Positions 1 through 64,000 of a stretch of 64,000 nt of DNA are shown one piece after another. Source of the stretch: Apostichopus californicus. Taxonomy: Eukaryota; Echinodermata; Holothuroidea; Aspidochirotida; Stichopodidae. The stretch lies in NCBI GenBank assembly GCA_020650975.1, contig JAIPMN010000021.1, positions 1 to 64,000 on the forward strand, in the 5' to 3' direction. Every line of letters begins with the position of its first letter. Position 1 is the first letter of the stretch. Under the pieces are notes generated by a model. The model had not been told where the DNA came from, did not search any database, and worked only from the letters and a program-made list of their open reading frames with translations. The translations under genes and the position numbers were made by a program.

Positions 1-62
1 TTTTTTTGGGTGGATCGCTTTCGCTCACTACAGCCTGCAGGCGATCAAAAGAAAGTACCACA

Positions 63-54636
<54,574 letters not shown>

Positions 54637-57360
54637 AGAAATGCTCAGCAGAGAGTACCACCTTCCAACAGGGTTCAAATGTCATACAGAGCCTTGACCA
54701 ATCACAGTGCAGTATGGACGATATAAGGATGTACGGATGAAAACTTATGCCAAATCAAATGTTAACCTTTTTTTTTTTTTTCTTGGTTTCTTAGGTTGTA
54801 CAAAGTTTAATATTTACTGCGCACCTACTAATTTTTAGGTGTCTATTAAAATGCGAGCTTCCACACAGCGTCACAGGTTGACTACGCTCGAATATGAACG
54901 GCTGATAATATCTAAAGGAGGTCGTATTCATCTGTTCTGTCGTGCGTTCCAGCGACGGTGTAGTGTTTCTGTGACATCGTGTGAGAGTTTTGTGATTCTA
55001 TGAATATTTATGAGGTAACATGAATATTTAACTATGTATCATTATATAACCAACCTATAAAAACCAAAGTAGGCGAAGATGAGTGCTCATTGAGAACCAT
55101 CTACTACGTATTAAAGGCAAAACGATTAACGGAATTATCAAAATTCCGGTAGGTGGTCTATAGTTCATTCGTTATGTGGTTCTGATGAATTATCTGATGT
55201 TAATTTTCAGAGTTTTTGGATGAATGTAAAAATGCTCTAGTAACATATTAACTTTTACACTTAGAGCCCAAGGGCACATAGTTTTGTGTAGACACCACTT
55301 AGTAGCAGATTTCAAATTAGGTAACGCTAACATTAGAAATATTATTGTAGCCTCACATACCACGACCGTACAAGATCAAACGTTAAGGATCAAGTCTAAA
55401 ATACAGACATTAAAAGTCTTAAGCGGTTGACCTATTATCATAGTATATACCTTGTTTGTAATGGTGATGGAAATCATGTCATTATTAAAACAAAGACACC
55501 ATAATGAGAAGTGGGAAGTGAGAAGAAGGGGTGGGTGATGGGTGGATGCAATAACATTTTGATATTTGGTTGAGCCACTACTCATTTACAACATTTAAAG
55601 GCGGCATCAAAGAGATGATTATGATAAGCTGCACCCCCACTTCTACCCACACCAACCCCTTCCCTCACCCTCCCTTCCCAACAAATCTTGTTCTAGTGCC
55701 ACTAGCAGGTGAAATATTCCTTTCTGGCTACAGTCTCTCAGTGGGGGGGGGGGGGTGTTCATCATATTTCAGCTCTATTATGTCATATGCATATTCATGA
55801 CTCTGGTAACTTCTCGTTGAAGGTGACCTTGAGGTGAAGGGTTCCCCTGAGTGGTATATAGAGGCTGTCGAAATGATGAGCTCAGTTATGAATCCATTTC
55901 ATTGTGCTTCAAGATTGTCATACATGGTACATATAGTAAGGTGTTTTAAGGGATCCCTTTCAACAAGTTTCTTTCTTTTCATATTTGTTTATATTTGTAA
56001 AGTTTTATTATTGCCGATATTTTGAGTCAATATTATAAGAGTATTATTATGCATAATGATATTATATGCAAAATTTTATCCCTCTAATTTTCCCATTTTA
56101 TTACAAACAGACTAAAATGATAAAGATTAAAACTTTGTCTACCCCCACCCCACCCCTCCCCCCCCCCCCATAAGTATGCCATTGAAGCATGGCTGTAATT
56201 AGAAATTTGCAGTTTCATCTGTACAGTTGTAAATTGGAGTGGTATTTTCATGAGCCTTTGTTATTTTTTTCTTTTTTCTTTTTTTTTTGGGGGGGGGATG
56301 TGGGGGCACTACAATGCAGTATTGATTAAAGGAAGGATAAAAGGGCATTCAGTATTGGGCCCCAAAATTTAGGAATCTAGAAAATGCTAAAATAACTAGG
56401 AAATGCTAAAAAAATGCTAGAAATTTCTAAAAAGTACTTCCCAGCTGCTGTGATGCTCCAAAAAAAAAAGAAGAAAAAAGACAATTGAATGTCTCAGTGT
56501 GGGTAACTACTTTAAAATAATTTGATTATTTGGGTGACCATTAATAGACATTCTGGCATATTTTGTCGGGGGCCAATGCTAGTAATCTGTAAATGTCGGT
56601 TTGAGTAACTCCATAAATATCCTACACTGGCTAGAGCAGGTCATGGATTGTTACAGAGGGTAATCTGTCTGCGTTTATGTTGACTGCACATTAAGTCTGC
56701 CAGCTGAGGGTAATTTGACCAGTCCCCTTTCCTCTCCCACCCCCCCTGCCCTCACCCCAGCTCCACTCAAATCTTTGAGAGGCTAATTCTGCCATAAAAT
56801 ATGCCACTTTTTGCACTATCATGCAAGCTTTCACCACATATAAAATTTGGTTAGCAATTTGATAGGTTGAAAATTGACTTCTGTAAAATCCATTCCAAAA
56901 CTTTTTGATTCTTGGGTAAACTCTCTGTGACTACAAAAAAAGGGCATTTTAGTATTTACTATTATCAGTATGTTTACCCTCCTCTTTCTTTTCTTCATCT
57001 TAAACAAACATTGGTGTGCTCTTTTTTCTTATGTACAGTTGTTACAAAAAGAAAAACATACTTGCAAAAAATAAAATTGACTGTTGTTTAGGAAATAATG
57101 TTGTGTGATTACAGTTCAAAGTGAATACATGCTATAGCATCAGTTATGTTCAAAGCTACAAATACAACAGGATTTCAAATTTGATCCATTTGTAAAAAAA
57201 CAAGGCAGAGGGGGAGAAGCTTTGGGGGGGGGTGCGGGGCCCGGGGGAGACACTCCCCGAGTTTGCGTTAGAGGATTAGCAGAGGTCTCATGGACAGAAT
57301 GAGCCGGCCACTCCGTGTTTCGTCGTCTTTCCCGTCAATTGTTTGCAATAAACGTAAAAG
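54637..57360 (+). other. Probable 3' UTR of the kinase gene, end not determined
   Basis: No coding sequence follows the TAG. Possible poly(A) signals are ATTAAA at about 54845, and AATAAA at about 57069 and 57345. I cannot choose between a short and a long 3' UTR. The stretch contains a poly-G run at 55743 and a poly-C run at 56158. Confidence 0.4.
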
Positions 57361-57486
57361 AGTGGTATCTCTGAAGCCGTTCTTTTGTCATGTAAATGCT
57401 ATTTAATTTTTTGACTTTTTATCAGCTTAATAACTTTGCATGCATGCATATTAATATTGAATAATGTTTATTAGTTGGCCATGACA

Positions 57487-57564
57487 GAAGACACACACAC
57501 ACACAATGCACAGTCTATTCTTTACAATTGTCCATCTTACTCACCCGTGCGTGTGTGTGTCTTC
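57487..57564. repeat. 18-bp inverted repeat built on CA/GT microsatellite
   Basis: GAAGACACACACACACAC (57487-57504) and GTGCGTGTGTGTGTCTTC (57547-57564) pair at 17 of 18 positions with a 42-base loop. Confidence 0.85.
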
Positions 57565-58860
57565 GTCGTCGTGGTCTCCAAAGTTTGTGACGTGTAAATT
57601 AAAAACTATCAAGGTTTAACTTTCTTTGGTCTGTATATACGTTTTGCATTTGAAAACAGCTAGACAAGATGTGGTATGGTTAAATACCGAAACTTGTTTG
57701 GGGTGTTTCGTCATTAATATAAAAACATCGAGTGTTTTAATCAGCAGGATGGAAGGGGCAAATCATGTACCCCCTAATAAATGGTAGACAAAAAGAAAAA
57801 AAACATACCTCTCAGATATCATTTGTAGTATTCAATGTCATCCGTTTTTGCAGCGTCAATAATATTTATAGAATAACACTGTCCTTAAAGCAATTCAATA
57901 TTCCACTGTATAATGAACTCTAGACAAAAAGTGCTACCCAAGGTAGAGCTTGGGCATAAAAAACTGATAACTTTGTCCATGCTTAACCCTGTTACATTGA
58001 GACTGTAACCATGACATGTGTTACATTAGTTGAAGTATCACACGTCCCTTTCAAAAGGGACCCATGGCTGGCGCAGCTAGGGTGGACACCCGCTCTTCAC
58101 CCCCCCCCCCCACCCTGTTTTGTGAAAGACCTCAAGTGGACCCCTTCTCAGAAATACATGGTACCCCGTGTTTGGTAAACAAGAACCCTTACTCCCACTT
58201 TTTTTATAGAAATTTAAATGTCCTTGCTGTTGAAAAAGTAAATCAAATGTGCCTTCTTAAAAATCTTGTAATTAGACTTTTTGTAAAAAAAGAGAAAAAC
58301 CTATTCTAATTCTGGAATATTATGGTACAGAAGGCACAGAGGATCCACTTGTCCAAAACTTTTTTTATTAAAGGGGTTATTTGTAAGGTAATCCAAAACA
58401 TCTCAAATTTAGTTTGCGGATTCTCCATGGGATGCTTATTTAAGGTTGAATATCAGTGACTGTTGTTTGAAATTCTTGAATATTTTTGAGCAAACTGGAC
58501 AATTCGTTCTGTTCTACATATTTTCACTTCCTTCGAGAAGTGAGGCAACTTATTTCTGTAAAAGTATAGGTCACACAAGTGAGAATAATTGTATCAAGTT
58601 TTTGTACAGAATCTAGAAGTTTGAGCTCTATTTGCAAAAAGAATTACAGTTTAATATTGTTCATTTTAAAGATTAGCTATTCTGAGGTGCAATATCCATT
58701 GTGGTGGAACATGTTTGGTATATCTAGTCAAATTTGACTTGAAAAGTATGATAATTATTAATGGCAAAACGCTTCAGCAGGTTTATATTATATAAGTAAA
58801 TTAATAATAGAAAACTGACTGGGAAAGTTTTGGCAATGGCAAAGAAATATATGGCTAGAA

Positions 58861-58950
58861 CGAATTCGAACCAGAGACCCCTGGAACAGGATTCCAACCA
58901 GAGACCTCTCGGTTACAAGACACCACAATAGTCACAAGTTGGAACCCAAA
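58861..58950 (-). mobile_element. Partial tRNA-SINE, box B duplicated
   Basis: On the minus strand GTAACCGAGAGGTCTCTGG leads into GGTTGGAATCC (58899-58889), and a second box-B-like GGTTCGAATTC (58872-58862) follows 27 bp on. No box A was found. It looks like a broken SINE head. Confidence 0.45.
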
Positions 58951-60087
58951 TTTATGGAACGACCAATAAAGTATCTAGTCTTTGTCAATTCGACAAGACA
59001 GACAGAGGTAACACTTCTTTTTATCTGTTAACACTCACCAGTAGAATAAAGGTGTGTACTTGTGATAGATTTTGTGAAAGGGCAAAACAGCACAGGTTAT
59101 AAGATATGTGCATTTCAAGGGAGTTCCTTGATAAACAAAAACAGTTGCTTAAAAAGAAAAGAAAGTCTTGAGGCATATTTTCCATCATGATTTTATTTGT
59201 CTAAAGTTCTTCAAATTTTTTCCTCCAATTTTCTTTTAAAGTTTACTACACATGGACATATTCTATTTTTTTTTAATTTAATGACAAGCTTAATGCAAAC
59301 TCCCTGATATAATGATAAACTTTAAACAAAACAACTGAACAAAATACAATTATAGCACTCACATAGAAAGCAAAATCACTTTACCTATGACTACACAACA
59401 ATGACTTTCTGACCTAGACAATAAAAAAACAAGTATTCTCTTTCTTTGCCTAATGGGTGGATCATTCCATGCCCAAAACACCAAATGTTTGGAAACATCT
59501 GCAGGTCACAGATCAGATTTTGCCTGAAACCCCCCCCCCCCCACCAGATAGATTGTTCCGTGATACAAAGTCACAGACAACTTTAGCTACGTAATAATCA
59601 GAATGGTCCCAAAGTTACGGCCCTCTGACATATATCGTGCAAATAACGTATTTTAGGAACACCACTGTGACAATGTTCTGTTGGCAAATTAGTTTCAATC
59701 TGAAAATTACTGAATCCACAGATGTAGTTCAGTCCACTGTTAAAGATAACCCACTGCTCACTCAACTATCCACATCTTCATAACAAATCATCCATAGGCA
59801 ATGTTCTTGATTGTAAAGGATCTATGCCAAGGAACTAGGTGAGAGTAGATTATCATATAACCTTCGACAGATGACAATAAATGGGTCTCCTCAAAAAAAA
59901 AAAAATTTTTGTGCAAAATTATCCTAGGTGGTCAAAAATGTTATCAAGGGTTACTGGCAAAATATGTGAATCCCTCTGAGTTAACAGAACTGGTCACAGA
60001 AACAGTTTGGTAACTGTCACCTTAGCCAATAATATTATTTATGCAAGATTGTAAAATACATCAATATCTAAAAATGTGTGAGAAACT

Positions 60088-60666
60088 TTTATTTGTATTA
60101 TGTAACACAAGCAGAATAATAATTACAACAAATAGATTGCACTTCTCAAGATGAGTACCACAAAAGAGTTCCATCTGTAAGAAGTTCAATAGATCATAAT
60201 ACACATTGTAGTACAAATGTATCCCACCATCCTCTTCACCTTCATCTTACATTCTTATACAACTTACTACCCAAATCTTTTTTTTTGGCATAACAGCTTA
60301 AAAATTCTATAAACGTACTGCTAAGTCATAATTATGCTTGCAAGATCTTACCCCAACCATAAAATGAATGAATGAATAAATGAATGTATGTAGCTGACAT
60401 TTCCCATGCCAAACTACTATAATAATATGAATCGTCCACATATGCAAATTATATATCAACATAAAATAAATGAATAATTATAAGGACCAATCAGATATAT
60501 ATGGCAATCATCCCACTTCTCACTGGTGGCAGCTAATCCTTCCAGCTTAACCAAACCTCTAATGAGGGTTTCTGGTTAAGCCTTCATCCAGGCACACTAG
60601 GTAAGCAGAGGGGTGATTGCATCTATCCTTCTGAGAGGTCAAAGGCCAAGTTAGCCAGGAATGAAT
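60088..60666 (-). other. SELENOT: Probable SELENOT terminal non-coding exon (3' UTR)
   Basis: It runs from the inferred acceptor at 60667 leftwards, includes the SECIS element, and may end after an AATAAA at 60093-60088 on the minus strand. The true 3' end is not determined. Confidence 0.4.
60530..60595 (-). promoter_or_regulatory. SELENOT: SECIS element of SELENOT
   Basis: On the minus strand ATGA (60587-60584) is followed by 12 nt and then AAA at the apical loop (60571-60569). Helix strand GCTTAACCA pairs perfectly with TGGTTAAGC. The 3' side continues TGGAAGG, supplying the GA of the non-Watson-Crick quartet. A second short stem, CCTC with GAGG around ATTA, sits in the apex, as in form II SECIS. 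The ATGA-to-AA spacing and the position downstream of a Sec-containing CDS are what a SECIS requires. It would recruit SBP2/eEFSec for Sec insertion. Confidence 0.85.
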
Positions 60667-61066
60667 CTAGAAAAGAAATAGGGGGAAGGTATGATAAATC
60701 TCCAAACCTGAATTTAAATATATTTTATTGAAAGGACAACGAATATATGATTTAATATGTTTATCTGGTGACCGGTAAAATATACCAATTCACTCAAAAC
60801 CTAACCAACAGAAAAGTTGACCATGAAAGATAGTTTGGTTGAGTAATTAGAATATATGAAACAATGGATCCGCAATGAAATTAAGGCCTGCTCTTAGAAG
60901 CTGACAACGTCACCATCATCATCAATTAATCAGGTTAAGCAGCATTCATGTTAGGCTATACGGATCGAGTCATCCTTTAAACAGGGATATGTGCCTGGAA
61001 TGTTCCTTTGAAAGTAAAATCAATCGGTTTTCAGACCCAATGGTGGAACTATGTACAGAAACTTAC
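60667..61066 (-). other. SELENOT: Probable 3' UTR intron of SELENOT
   Basis: On the minus strand a consensus donor, GAG|GTAAGT, lies three bases after the stop codon. A good acceptor with a pyrimidine-rich tract, TTTCTTTTCTAG, ends at 60667. Splicing would place the SECIS hairpin about 80 nt after the stop. It is inferred from splice-site quality only. Confidence 0.6.
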
Positions 61067-61069
61067 CTC

Positions 61070-61197
61070 TTAGGACTGCACTGTTTGAGAGGACATACTG
61101 GGGTCGATGGTCATCTGCATATTCTGTTCCAAGATGTGGATCAGTTCATGGTACTGTGGTACTTTCCCAGACTCCAGCTTGGACCAGATTGGCATAT
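61070..61197 (-). CDS. SELENOT: SELENOT last coding exon
   Basis: It completes Asp and encodes MPIWSKLESGKVPQYHELIH then ILEQNMQMTI and a divergent tail ending QTVQS, with a TAA stop at 61072-61070. It matches human VPVWSKLESGHLPSMQQLVQ. The exon seems to continue to 61067, where GAG is followed by a strong GTAAGT donor. Its acceptor region consists of a CAATGGAAAA-type simple repeat (61202-61268). Confidence 0.95.
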
Positions 61198-62167
61198 CTG
61201 TAACAATGGAAAACAATGGAAAACATGGAAAACAATGGATATGGTAAACAATGGAAAACAATGGAAAATACTGAAGGTTTTTGATGGGGACTTCAATGAC
61301 ATAGAAAGATTATGTGATAGCAGTGATGGATCAATCATGTGGGCTATTGAATCATGTTGTGTGTGTATATACAGTCAAATGTAAAAACTTGGTAGCCATT
61401 CTTATAAAGAAAAATATATATATTTATGAAGGGTAAGGAGACACTGTGAGCTTCAATACCTGCTACAGGTAACCCTACAGTTCATGGCTCATGTTTAAGA
61501 GTAATTACAAGGAAAACCAAAAAAAAAAGGAATAATGATGACAACCTAAAGAAGTTGCTCCATGTGCTTTACAGGTGCCAAGATCAAGTGACTAATTAAT
61601 AACACTTAGTAAAAATAAAAGGTTGAATGCCACCTTTTAATTGTTCGAGCGAGGGCAATGATCTTAAATGAACCAGGAGCGAGTTTCACTGTAATTAACT
61701 GTGTGTTGGTAACTGAAATCACCATAGGTCTTCATGTGAGACAATTGGACTTGAAGCTGGAAAAGGTAATAGGAATGAAATGGGGGGGGGGGGGGNNNNN
61801 NNNNNNNNNNNNNNNNNNNTCTATTTGTCACTGTTAAAGGTAAGTTGGCATATACTGTGGAGAAATAATTTCTATGGTTCGGAAGTCAAAGAGATGGAAA
61901 TATTTTGATCTATGCGCATCTTAACATTGGTGATGCCAACGTAATTCATTGAGTGTAAGGGAAATGGTTGTAAATCTGGTTGATGATATATACTGTACAC
62001 ACTGATTAATGGAGAATACTATTTTTTGTATTTTTTACCATTGAGGGTAATTTCAAAGGCCCCTGTTGAAATGAGTTGGGTTTCAATTGCGTTGCTGATG
62101 AAGAATAACATCATGCAGGCATATATCTGAAATAAACAAAATGAAATATATTAATAAAATATATATA

Positions 62168-62216
<49 letters not shown>

Positions 62217-63461
62217 AAATAAATAAATAAAATACAAAATAATAATATCCAATAATACTAATAACGAAAAATAAATATCATATCATTATTTATAATGAAG
62301 TAGTTGTAAGACTGCTAAATACAGGCAATGTATATAAATTCTGTAGTACTATCACTAACTGAAGAATGAGCTCTTAACAAACAAGCCAGCTTAGACAAAC
62401 TCATGTATTTCTTCATTCACTGAGACAAACAAAATAGCTACATACATCTATGAAAAACTAACCACATACCTTAGTTTGTAAGTGGCTTATAACAACATAA
62501 GATATACTGTATGTGTAATGTTTGATAACACAATATCATAATGGGAACTGATTACATTTGGGACCTATTTTAAGAAATAACAATAGTACACAGAATATTA
62601 ATACTGTGTGATAGTCCGACTGCACCGACAGATACATCTAGGAGTGGTCGGAATAAACACAAATTTGCCTCCAGTACTGAGAAAACTAACTTGTACTAAG
62701 TGTATTATTTTGTACTAACTATATAGTGTAAGCTACAGTATGGGATCTATACCATCTCTATATAGCATACAATGTTAAGACAAAGGTGACTGTTGTATGT
62801 TAAAGTTTACGATTCTGTCATCAACTTAGTGAGTTTCAAACCTTAGTTGTGCTGAGATAATTTTGGATTGCTAGGGTTTATCATACAGGTAAGTACATTG
62901 CACAGTAAGAAAACTAAACATTGGTACCTGCTGTTGCCTGACGAGTATCACCAAATGGTTAAGCACCTCTTTTCGACCACAGCTGTCAAACTGACATAAA
63001 TATGTTTCAACCATTTATTTACGTTATACAAATTAAACTCACAACAACTACACACAGCAAATATCTCAATCCAATAGTGTTACTCCTTTTCATTCTGGAC
63101 GGATTGTTCTCACATCATCACACTCAAACAATGTCCTAGTTTTTGCAAAACATTGTTTCCATGATGCTACCACAATTAAAGCACTTCCTTTCCAATAATT
63201 ATGAGGGTAGTTTGACCATGTACCTTATTTTCTATAGCCCAACTCCAAAAGCTTGGGGTGTCCATATTGAGGAAGGTGAAGGGATTATTGCCAGTGGCAA
63301 CCATGAAGATGGCAGCAAGTTTCAGAAATCCTAAGGCTCCAGCCAGATACCGTCTGACCACGTGGGCATCGAAGTTGCCTCCCTCTATGGTCAAGCCAGG
63401 ATATTGCTGGTTAAGGCGATTAGAATACTGCTGAAACAGGTTCCTGTACCCTCACGATACA
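61070..63461 (-). CDS. SELENOT: Selenoprotein T (SELENOT), 3' part: three coding exons visible
   Basis: SELENOT is a thioredoxin-fold selenoenzyme of the ER membrane. It has a CxxU redox motif and is linked in vertebrates to calcium handling and ER redox. Three minus-strand exons join in phase and encode about 150 residues plus the last base of a Cys codon. The Sec motif is CVSUGYR, with U encoded by TGA at 63454-63452. Human SELENOT has 149 residues after the same Cys, so everything from the redox motif onwards is present. Other matches are YLAGALGFLKLAAIFMVATG (hydrophobic segment), IYACMMLFFISNAIETQ, STGAFEITLND and MPIWSKLESG. The N-terminal exon(s) with the signal sequence lie beyond 64000. 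A plain ORF caller would read the TGA as a stop and miss or truncate this gene. Confidence 0.95.
61198..62038 (-). other. SELENOT intron with gap
   Basis: AT-rich intron containing the CAATGGAAAA-type simple repeat at its 3' end, a poly-G run and the 24-N gap. Nothing else was seen. Confidence 0.7.
61796..61819. other. Assembly gap of 24 N
   Basis: A run of N directly abuts a poly-G run ending at 61795, inside a SELENOT intron. No coding sequence is interrupted. Confidence 0.99.
62039..62126 (-). CDS. SELENOT: SELENOT penultimate coding exon
   Basis: It encodes IYACMMLFFISNAIETQLIS and TGAFEITLN plus one base of Asp. It matches human VYACMMVFFLSNMIENQCMS and TGAFEITLND. The minus-strand acceptor is TATTTCAG; the donor is GTAAAA. 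Confidence 0.96.
62127..63223 (-). other. SELENOT intron with AAAT microsatellite
   Basis: It holds a long TAAA/AAAT microsatellite at about 62163-62232. Otherwise it is plain AT-rich sequence. Confidence 0.7.
62163..62232. repeat. AAAT tetranucleotide microsatellite
   Basis: About 16 consecutive TAAA/AAAT units with one interruption, in a SELENOT intron. Confidence 0.95.
63224..63461 (-). CDS. SELENOT: SELENOT exon with selenocysteine codon
   Basis: It begins with one base that completes TGT (Cys), then GTA TCG TGA: V-S-U. It continues GYRNLFQQYSNRLNQQYPG and IEGGNFDAHVVRRYLAG, and ends SFWSWAIENK. Minus-strand acceptor CATTTCGCAG and donor GTACAT. It has 79 full codons including the Sec TGA at 63452-63454 and ends in phase 0. 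Confidence 0.96.
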
Positions 63462-64000
63462 CTGCGAAATGAGAAGTGATTATTTTATATTCTTGCGATC
63501 TCTGATGCTTTATCATATTGGATTTTAAGATGACTCACGAAAGAGTACTAAAGATCTTATAAAATGGCTACTTTGAACTCAGTGTGCACTGGAAGTTACA
63601 AGGTTGGATTGTGAGACTTTTATTAAAGATACTGTACATGTTAGCTAAAATAATTAAAAACCCTTGTTAGTTTCTAGGGAATTTTTTTTCCAAGGCATAT
63701 CCATCCTGTATTTGATTGCGGTGCACAGTAAGGCTAGCACTCCAGAAGGTCCCGGCTATTAATAGATTAGTTGTAAAGTCTGTAAAACTACATCATTCAA
63801 CCCTTATTGTTTAATGGGGATGTCCAGTGCATAATTATGGACCAATAAGGTTTTGCTTGATTCTTAGTAGGGGAAAGTTCCCTTCATCTTCTGTGGAACC
63901 GTTCCACTAAAATCAACACAGGTGGTCAACTTATGAGCTGCCATATAGTACAAAGGTAAACTTTTGTTGGATTGAAAGTGTGCAAGAATGCAAAGCAGAG
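63462..64000 (-). other. SELENOT upstream intron (incomplete)
   Basis: This is minus-strand sequence upstream of the Sec exon. I saw no exon that ends in TG and encodes the FQIC-type N-terminal part, so the first exon(s) should lie beyond the window. Confidence 0.6.

Larger units (their letters stand above)
57361..60087. other. Intergenic region between convergent genes
   Basis: It lies between the kinase gene and the SELENOT 3' end. It holds a CA/GT inverted repeat (57487-57564), a partial minus-strand tRNA-SINE (about 58861-58950) and poly-C runs at 58098 and 59529. No gene is seen; an 81-codon open frame at 58064 looks spurious. Confidence 0.6.

Noticed and set aside
57242-57262. GGGGAG/CTCCCC hairpin resembling a terminator
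   Set aside because: Bacterial-type terminators do not apply here, and it sits in G-rich low-complexity sequence.
58064-58309. 81-codon frame in the intergenic region
   Set aside because: It is built around a poly-C run and AT-rich sequence, with no similarity recognised.

Overview
This is animal nuclear DNA: AT-rich, with large GT-AG introns, tRNA-derived SINE sequence, MITE-like elements, many minisatellites and many long G or C homopolymer runs. The proteins are very close to vertebrate orthologues. A marine invertebrate deuterostome such as an echinoderm would fit, but that placement is an inference and is weak.

About 85% of the window is one gene on the + strand: the single invertebrate-type member of the MAP4K4/TNIK/MINK1 (misshapen, GCK-IV) kinase family. 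I resolved 27 coding exons from the ATG at 63 to the stop at 54636. All use GT-AG introns and all reading phases join without a break, giving 1,055 residues. Exons 1-10 (to 32523) encode the N-terminal Ser/Thr kinase domain. Exons 11-19 (33998-48095) encode an acidic, then Ser/Pro/Arg-rich linker. Exons 19-27 (47732-54636) encode the C-terminal citron-homology (CNH) domain. The long Glu/Arg/Gln coiled coil that vertebrate paralogues carry after the kinase domain was not found.

At the right end, on the - strand and tail-to-tail with the kinase gene, is the 3' part of selenoprotein T (SELENOT). Three coding exons are present (63224-63461, 62039-62126, 61070-61197). An in-frame TGA reads as selenocysteine in CVSUGYR. 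An intron appears to start 3 nt after the stop codon. A SECIS-like hairpin lies at about 60536-60590 in the presumed last, non-coding exon. The first exon(s) lie beyond 64000. A 24-N assembly gap (61796-61819) lies in one of its introns.

The introns hold most of the structural surprises: two partial exon copies (a decoy of the exon 9 acceptor in intron 7, and a copy of the 3' part of exon 15 in intron 15), a TTAA-flanked MITE, a tRNA-SINE with flanking repeats, several tandem arrays, and a CRE plus TATA-box module in intron 4 that could be an internal promoter. No bacterial-type features, CRISPR arrays, rRNA genes or intact tRNA genes were seen.
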